Positions 57,291-64,000 of a stretch of 64,000 nt of DNA are shown here, piece by piece; positions within the stretch are counted from its first letter, which is position 1, and each line of letters starts with the position of its first letter. The stretch is from Acanthamoeba sp. SK_2022b. Taxonomy: Eukaryota > Discosea > Longamoebia > Acanthamoebidae. Below the pieces are notes generated by a model. That model was not told the origin of the DNA. It worked only from the letters and a program-made list of their open reading frames with translations, and made no database searches. The stretch lies in NCBI GenBank assembly GCA_027943245.1, contig JANDJZ010000011.1, forward strand, positions 234,948-298,947, in the 5' to 3' direction. A program made the position numbers and the translations under genes.

Positions 57291-57887
57291 ATGGAAGAAG
57301 AGAAGGAAGAAAGCCACGAGGGCCTGCTGCAGGATCTGCTCAAGGATGAAAGCGAAGAGGCGGGAGGTGTGCCCAAGCGGCCGACTCGTGCATGGCCACC
57401 ACTGCCGCCGGGCTACACTTTGCCCTCCAATCCACGAGATCTGAAATGCAGCAATTACTTTGAATTATGGGGACAGTGTTTGGGTACGTAACCGCTACGG
57501 CGTGAGATGTGTGAAAAGCGCGTTATTGAGTTCTTGACCGGTCCGTTCAGCGCCGTCGTGGTGGTTACGCAACTTCTATCGTGATGGCACCGTGGGCTTC
57601 AACTGCGAGGAGCGGTGGGAAAACCTGCAGACCTGTGTGCTCCTTAAGTTTCGAAAGCACGACGACGCCAAGGTAACGCACCGACCACCCTTCTAGCACC
57701 AGCGCAACCTCGCATTCGCTGCCCGTTTGAAACGCCAACGTTGACGCCGTGCGCGCAGAGGGAGTTGCGGGACATCCGCGAGCAGCGCGAGAGGAGGAAG
57801 GGTCCTCACGTCTGGGAGTTCCGCCAGAGGCCTCCTGCCTACTTCAAGAAGTTCGACTATCCGCCCGACCAGCCGCAACCAGAGTAA
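57291..57887 (+). CDS. PANTS/DUF3128-like small Cys protein
   Basis: 147 residues from three exons (57291-57483, 57551-57672, 57759-57887). An acidic N-terminus is followed by CSNYFELWGQC, NFYRDGTVGFNCEERWENLQ and a further Cys in QTCVLLKF. This is the C-x(9)-C ... C-x(9)-C-type spacing and YxxG signature of the UPF0545/C22orf39 (PANTS, DUF3128) family, which is CHCH-like and thought to act in mitochondria or synapses in animals. A basic, Pro-rich C-terminus follows. Family assignment is by motif only; function in a protist is unknown. Confidence 0.65.
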
Positions 57888-58340
57888 ACAGACCCGTGGC
57901 GTTGTCTTTTCTCCTCCGTGCTGTCCGTGATCGGTGTGCTGACTTGAGGCACGAAGAGGAGCGCACCGAAACTTAAAGACAGACCAGCGGCCGTGCGCCC
58001 AGGAGTCTCGATATCATCATCACCACAGGTCCGCGTAACAAGATAGATATTTTCACAGACATACAGCTTCGCGGCTGGTCCTCCTTTCGTGTGTTCTTTC
58101 GCTGCTTCTCTTGCCCTACGCAGCAAGCCCGGAGTCCCGGCAGCCTCTTCGGCGGAGATTTCGCCAAGACAGCCTTGGTGTGGCTCAACCGAACCATAGA
58201 GACGGTCTCTGGGCCAATGGGCGCCCGGCTTTACGTTGCCCCCACTCGCTTTATCAAGGGCGCGGAGAGGCAGCTCTGCACTTCACTCCAAACAACAGCG
58301 CCAACAACCTTCGCACGACAAAACCCAACTGACGCACAAG
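57888..58340. other. Intergenic region, nothing recognised
   Basis: About 450 bases between the PANTS-like and Lys-rich genes. Short frames occur but none has family features or codon-like continuity with a neighbour. Confidence 0.4.
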
Positions 58341-58853
58341 ATGTCCCAATCGATGGCCAATGATGAGCTGGAGAGAGTGGTGGACTTTATTGAGAAGATG
58401 ACCCAGGATGGTACTGGTCTGGGCGACCCTGCCGAACGCATGCCGTGGCTGGCCGTCAAGGAGGACTACGACTACACTGATACCGCCGCCCCCTCTACGA
58501 CGACTTCGACTTCCACGTCCGCTGCGCCCACCTTCGTCAAGACTGACGCTGGTAGGGCCGGGAAGGGCGAGAGGAAGAAGAGCCACCCGTCGCAAGCACA
58601 GGACAACCAGAAGGAACCGGCCAAGGAGGAGGGCAAGAAGGAGCGCAACCAAGCGCAGAAGAGAGACGAAGAAGCCAAGGGGAAGAAGAAGGTACAGATG
58701 AGGGTGGCCAACCATAAGCCCAGGCCGCAGGGGAAGGCAAAGTCTGACGAGACAAAGAGGAAGGCGGACGAGGCAGGGGAAGTGGCCAACCTCAAAGCGG
58801 AATTAAGCAAGCCCGCCGAGGACCAGAAGAAGAGCTGGCTGGGTCTCTTCTAA
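58341..58853 (+). CDS. Lys/Glu-rich hypothetical protein
   Basis: Single exon of 170 residues. The N-terminal 45 residues (DELERVVDFIEKMTQDGTG, ERMPWLAVKEDYDY) look folded or motif-like. The rest is low complexity: a Thr/Ser run, then a highly charged Lys/Glu/Gln region, ending KKSWLGLF. No family recognised. The frame has no stop and the Lys-rich composition is like the nuclear tails elsewhere in the window, so it is probably real. Confidence 0.55.
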   Translation: MSQSMANDELERVVDFIEKMTQDGTGLGDPAERMPWLAVKEDYDYTDTAAPSTTTSTSTSAAPTFVKTDAGRAGKGERKKSHPSQAQDNQKEPAKEEGKKERNQAQKRDEEAKGKKKVQMRVANHKPRPQGKAKSDETKRKADEAGEVANLKAELSKPAEDQKKSWLGLF

Positions 58854-59408
58854 AAGAGCGCCCAATATGCATACCAATGTTAAACCGGGCACAACAAAAG
58901 ACCTTTTCGGAGATTTTTTTGGTTCTTTTTTTTGTCAAAGATCTTATCTGTGGCCAAGCAAGAGTTTGAAACCCGGGGCTCCTGGCCAGGAGGTACGCTC
59001 TCCTGTGGGTTTTTGGCGTGTTCTTGGCTCCAAGAGTTGAGCTCAACCCCCCCCCCCCTCTTTCGCCAGTTTGTTGCACAAAAATGCGGGGTCGCGTGAC
59101 GTCTGTTGCGCCGGTGTCCTTGTCTTGGGTCGGGCGCGGTCCACGATGGCTGCTCGGCAAGCCGCTGAATTCTTGGGCGCAAAGGGGTTTTCACCTCGGT
59201 CGCGGTGGGCCCTGCCTGGCTCCCTACCAAACGGTGGGCCCGGGTAGGTCTTGCACAGTCGTAGCCAGCCAGCGGCTCGCTAATCCAGCCAGCGTGCTTG
59301 CGTTGTGTGGCAGTGACGCACGGTAACCAGCTTCCCAAGGCGCATGAAGACCACGTGCCCGCGCAAGCCGAGCCGGACCACCTCCCACTGCCCATCCACC
59401 CACCGGCA
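58854..59408. other. Intergenic region with homopolymer tracts
   Basis: No gene supported. Contains T-runs at about 58914-58935 and a C-run at 59047-59057, then GC-rich sequence leading to the next start. Confidence 0.4.
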
Positions 59409-62256
59409 ATGCCGCACGCCATCACTCTCATCTCCCACGTCAAGGGCGATCGTTCGATTCCGTTGATCAGCAGACCAATTGGCGCCTTTTTCGACCAGCA
59501 GGTCGACCTCTACGAGGACAAGCAAGTGTTGCGTGTCGTCCACCAAGATGTCCGTTGGTCGTGGACGGAGCTGCAGGTAACCTTCTTGGGCCCTGGAGTA
59601 TAGCCATCTTTCCGGCCCTAGCTGCTCACCGGTGGTGGCCCACGGCCTCCCTTCCTTGCGCAGAGGCAAGTGGACGCCTTCGCACAGGGGCTCCTTGACA
59701 TGGGCTTCGAGAAGGGTGATCGCCTGGGCATATGGCTGCCCAACACGGCCGAGTGGGTCGTGGCAGAGTTCGCGACAGCCAAGACGGGAATCATCCTGGT
59801 CAACGTTAATCCGGCCTATCGCGTCTACGAGCTCGAGTGCGTGACCTCCTCCCCTTAAATGATATTATCTCATCACGTTTGGCACACCACAACGCGCTCA
59901 CGTGTCGGGCCTGTCGACAGACACTCGCTCAATCTCGTCGGCTGCAAGGGGCTCATTGTGACGGACAAGCTCAAGTCGAGTAACTATTTCGAGCTGATTG
60001 ACGAATTGATTCCCGAAGTCAAACACAGTACGCTGCAACTCACCGCGCGTCCGATCGTCTCCTCACTTCTTATGCTAACCGGCTTGTGCACGGCCCTCTC
60101 AACAGGCGCGGCAGGCGAGCTCAATTCGCCCAAGGTGCCCACACTGAAGCATCTCATACAGATCACGGACCAAAGCGTCAAAGGTGTGAGCTCCCGCTTG
60201 CTTTTGAATTTGCCGTGTGGCTGTGGGCCTCTGACTTCGGGTCTGGCGCAGGAATGCACCGGTATGCCGACGTCCTCTCCGAAAAGGCGAGCAACCCAGC
60301 CATCAGGCAGCAACTCAGATCGCTCGCCCAAGCGCAGCACGTGGACGACCCCATCAACATCCAGTTCACTTCCGGGACGACAGGCCTACCTAAGGTGTCT
60401 CTCCTCATCCGCCCTGTCTATCTAGCCTTTCAGCTGGACTGACCGTGAGCCACACCACAATGCGCGGCCAGGGCGCGACCCTCACGCACTTAAACATTCT
60501 CAACAACGGCTTCTTTGCCGGAGAGAGAATGGGGCTCTCCTCCGACGACACGTTGTGCGTGCCGGTTCCGCTCTACCACTGTTTTGGGCTCGTGCTGGGT
60601 ACCCAGGCGCCGCAGTCTTCCTACCCCCCTCACGGCGAGCGCACGCTCATCAGATGCCTGGGCGGGAGGTGAGCAGGCAATCTGGCGGCTTTTACGCACG
60701 GAGCAAAGGTGGTGTACCCGTCGCCCTCTTTTGACCCTCTCAAGGTGCTCGAGGCCGTCCAGGAGGAGAAGTGCACAGGGCTACACGGAGTGCCTACGAG
60801 TGTGTTCCCCTCCCCTCTTGACGAACGAGCGGTGGCCGATGGCCTCTCCTCATACGTGCGTGTTTGTCGATAGTGTTCATCAGCGAGCTTGAGCATCCCC
60901 GATTTAAGGAGTTCGACCTCAGCTCCCTGCGCACCGGTATCATGGGTACACTCCCCTCTTGGCGGCTCACTGCTTCTGATTGCTGCGTTCATCTGAAATC
61001 AACACGCGTGGCGTTTGCTACTCGTTCTCAGCGGGGAGCCCCTGTCCCATTGAAGTCATGAAGCGTGTAGTGAGCGAGATGCACATGAAAGACGTTACCA
61101 TCACCTACGGCATGACCGAAACCTCTCCCGGCAGGTGGGGCTGTCCCTCTCTCTCTCTCTCTCTCTTCTTTGGGCCAGACTTGGTATATACGAAACTCAG
61201 CGTTTGCTCCCCTGCTTGGCCACAGTTTCCAGACCGAAGGCCACTCTCCCCTCGAGAAGCGAGTAGAGACGGTGGGCCGAGTGCACCCTCACACAGAGGT
61301 ACGCGAACCTGTCCGTGGGCTCCGGTCTCTGCTTGCTTTCTTTTGTTCTTTGACCTCCAATGCTCTGGTACAGTGCAAAATCATCGACACCGAGGGCCGC
61401 ACGGTTCCCGTGGGCCATGTGGGCGAGCTCTGCACGAAAGGGTAACGCGCGCCCTACAACCTTGCCTTTGGCGGCAAAACAAGAACTCCACACACAAACT
61501 CACTGGCCTGGTCGGGCAGATATCTGGTGATGAAGGGCTACTGGAACAACCCCAAGAAGACAGAAGAAGCCATCGATGCTGGCGGGTGGATGCATACGGG
61601 CGACCTCGCAGGTGTGCCCTCGCACACCTCCCGTAAGCAGCAGTTGCTCCTTTGCGTGGTTGACTACCGCTGTGTCTGCGTAACACACAGTGTTGGACGA
61701 GGACGGCTACTGCAAGATAGTGGGCCGGAGCAAGGACGTCATCATTCGAGGCGGGGAGAACGTGTACCCGCGCGAGATAGAAGAGTTCCTCTACTCCCAT
61801 CCCGCCGTGGAGGACGTGCAGGTCATCGGTGTGCCCAACAGGAAGGTTCGTCAACCATATCCTACCTCCCGCCCAGCCCAGCACATACGCCCAAATTCTT
61901 GGGTGGTGGTCTGAAGCACTTTGCTCCTCTTTGTTCGCGCTCGCTTCTGGTTGGCCGGACCAGTACGGCGAAAAGGTGTGCGCCTGGATCAAGAAGAAGG
62001 ACAGTTCTTCGGCGCGAGCAGTGACGGCCGAGGACATCCAGACCTTTTGCAAGGACAAGATCGCGCATTACAAGGTGAAGCCCTCCCATCAACGCTAGTG
62101 CTACTTGTATCGCTAACACGCGCACAGATTCCGGAATACGTGGTCTTCAAGGATGAGTTCCCGATGACAGTCACCGGCAAGTACATGAAGCACAAGATGC
62201 GGACTCAATCGATCGCCGAGCTGCACCTCGAGAAGGAGGTCGTAGAAACTGCTTGA
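59409..62256 (+). CDS. Acyl-CoA synthetase, ACSF2-like
   Basis: ATP-dependent fatty acid:CoA ligase of the ANL superfamily. Many short exons join to the family order: [38 protein letters not shown], the P-loop-like [16 protein letters not shown] (about 60362-60490), [12 protein letters not shown], the [10 protein letters not shown] motif (about 61095-61130), [48 protein letters not shown] and [14 protein letters not shown] with the C-terminal catalytic Lys. ACSF2 enzymes are mitochondrial and medium-chain preferring in animals; the N-terminus from ATG 59409 has no clear targeting signal, so location is open. Stop TGA at 62254. Confidence 0.9.
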
Positions 62257-62456
62257 GCACTTCCCCTCCTGGTGCCCAGGCTCCGAACCTTCGCGTGCAG
62301 ATCCCCCCTGCAGTCCTGATTGGCGCTTACCGCCCCGCACCAAGATATTCAAATACCTAATAATAAAATTGCTGAAAAAATAACCCACACCGCTGGGCAC
62401 ACCACCACGGCTTGTCTGGGGCGTGAGGTGGGTGAAGTGACCCAGCAAGAGGCAGC

Positions 62457-64000
62457 ATGTCAGAAACGGCACGGATTCTATCGATTAATGGGATTAATGA
62501 ATTTAAAGATGAAGAGGGGGAAGAGGGGGAGGGTATGACGGAACTGCCTACGCCGGGCTGTCCGGACGAGGAAAGAGAGGAAGTGGACCCGCAGGCTATG
62601 CTCATTGCTGCAACCTTCGTTGCCGACGCCATCTACGGGCGCCTCGAAGAGCACCGCACCGACGAGGCCAGTCTCCGGTATTCTCTCTCGCCTTTCCGTT
62701 GCTGCTCCCCTTTCCTTCGGCTCACACTTTGGCTCTCGGTCTGTGACTCCGCAAGGCTGTACCGCGCCTACAAGCGCGGATGGGCGCAGCTGTCGTGGAA
62801 GATATTCATCTATGTGGACCTGTTCCTGGCCTTCATCGAGCCACCCTACACCATCACGCCTCCCTTCGAAGGGGTAGCCACCCAACCCATCGCACTTCTT
62901 TGAAGCATCCATCGAAGTCGACCCTCATGAATGTGAATGGCCCCTCTCTCGTCAGTTGTCGGCTGTGCTCGAGGTCATATGTATGATAGCGCTGCTGGCG
63001 GAGCTCGTCGTCCGCTTCCAGTTCCTCGAGCGACGCGCCTTCTTCCGCAGCCCCAAGATCATCACGCAGACGCTCGTAATCACCGTACGTACGCCCTCGC
63101 TCGCCTGCTCACCGCCCAACACTCTGTCACCTCCCTGAGCAGCCTCCTCTTAACCACCATTGCGCTCTGTGCACAGGCCACGTTGGCCGACGTGATGCTG
63201 AGCAGCGCCACGGGCAACACCCTGCGACTCACGCGCTACCTGCGGCCGTGGTGGCTCTTCTATTCGTCGCGTCTGCTTCGTACCGCCACCAACACGATCC
63301 GTCGAATCGTGTTCAGCCTGTTCGATCTCTTGCTGCTCATCCTCCTCGCCATCATCCTATTTGGCAGCGTGTGCGCCGTCATCTTCTTCGACACGTATCC
63401 CCCCCCTCAATCTCTGTTCACCCCACCTCTCCATCCTGCCCCTTCACTTACCGCGAGTCGTCCACACAAACACACATACGCGCACGCGTCTTTGGTTGCT
63501 GCCGTTTGGTGGATGTAACGAACAGCCACGAGGGGAGGGAGTACTTCCCTGACTTGTTTACGTCCTACATCAACCTCTACTTTGGGCTCTACTCGCTCAA
63601 TTTCCCTGACATCATGTGCGCACAGTTGCTGCCTCTTTCTGGTGCCCCCGTCCTTCGTCACTCAATGGCTCCTGCGCTGTTATTATCAACTGCGTGCAGG
63701 ATTCCGGCCTACCACGAGAGCGTCTGGTGGTCCCTGCTGTTCATCGGATACGTGCTTGTCGTCGCCTGGTTCCTAATGGCCATCGTGCTGGCCACAATCT
63801 ACACTGTCTACAAGAGCGGCCTCAAGGTGATTGTTGTGTGTGCGTGTGCGTGCGTGTATGTGTGTAGGGGGGGGGGGGTAGCCAGAGAGTAATGGGTAGC
63901 GATTTTGTCGCTCGGTAGGGAGAGGTTGCGCAGGTGCTGTATCATCAGCATCAGCGACTGGCAGCGGCGTGGCAGCTCTTTGGCTGCCACGTCTCGGGCA
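62457..64000 (+). CDS. Two-pore-channel-like cation channel, 5' part
   Basis: The gene runs off the right edge. An acidic cytosolic N-terminus leads to VDPQAMLIAATFVADAIYGR and the first membrane segments (ISWKIFIYVDLFLAFIEPPY region, VLEVICMIALLAELVVRFQ). Next comes a weak voltage-sensor-like segment with Arg (NTLRLTRYLRPWWLFYSSRL), LFDLLLLILLAIILFGSVC, the pore region FTSYINLYFGLYSLNFPDI (the NFPDV/MMPxY signature of two-pore channels) and IPAYHESVWWSLLFIGYVLV. This matches domain I of TPC channels, which release Ca or Na from endo-lysosomes. Domain II would be downstream. An intron with G-run and GTGT repeat occurs at about 63826-63920, and exon sequence resumes near 63930 to the end. Confidence 0.75.

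Noticed and set aside
58970..59060. Possible tRNA or other small RNA gene in the GC-rich intergenic stretch
   Set aside because: No cloverleaf with A and B boxes could be drawn, and a C-run interrupts the region.

Overview
This window looks like nuclear DNA of a free-living amoeba, most probably Acanthamoeba or a close relative. The reasons are GC-rich coding DNA, very dense genes on both strands, and many 55-90 nt GT-AG introns whose donors are usually GTGCGT or GTACGT. The gene set is eukaryotic and protist-like: receptor-type RasGAP, two-pore-channel-like protein, RAD51C, DBF4 and PARP. The organism call is an inference from style; no rRNA or tRNA gene is present to prove it. Exon limits come from reading frame continuity across splice sites.

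Layout. 1-965: 3' part of an unrecognised membrane-protein gene (+). 1115-3993: kinesin-6-like motor (+). 4391-13687: a very large secreted-domain, single-pass membrane protein (+). 13777-17207: CDCA7-type zinc finger plus chromodomain protein (-). 17354-19094: TauE/SafE-type membrane transporter (-). 19319-20301: small Cys-rich protein (-). 20302-32362: an AT-richer block containing one Ty1/copia element that has been split and partly inverted, with a second copia element nested in its LTR. 32363-33470: sphingomyelinase-like phosphodiesterase (-). 33609-35959: EDEM-type GH47 mannosidase-like protein (-). 36028-37627: RAD51C (-). 37743-42093: receptor-like RasGAP (-). 42555-44042: TatD nuclease (-). 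44043-45994: AT-rich repeats and a decayed tyrosine-recombinase fragment. 45995-47705: TBC/BUB2-like GAP (+). 47805-50622: FHA-CUE-PARP protein (+). 50756-54507: DBF4-like subunit (-). 55283-56549: short-chain dehydrogenase (+). 56612-57199: ASCH-like protein (-). 57291-57887: PANTS/DUF3128-like small protein (+). 58341-58853: Lys-rich hypothetical (+). 59409-62256: acyl-CoA synthetase (+). 62457-end: two-pore-channel-like cation channel, cut by the window edge (+).

The most interesting content is in the repeats and the gene near them. In both copia elements almost every visible damaging substitution is a CpG to TpG or CpA transition. This includes lost integrase, protease and reverse transcriptase active-site residues, in-frame TGA codons and the only LTR mismatch of the young element. 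That is the signature of cytosine methylation and deamination. In the same window sits a protein joining a CDCA7-type zinc finger (CDCA7 works with the remodeller HELLS to maintain DNA methylation in other eukaryotes) to a chromodomain. The link between the two is an inference. Other unusual architectures are a LamG/Ig receptor carrying a cytoplasmic RasGAP domain and an FHA-CUE-PARP protein. Several neighbours (RAD51C, TatD, PARP, DBF4) act in DNA repair or replication, but they are separate transcription units and no operon-like logic is implied.
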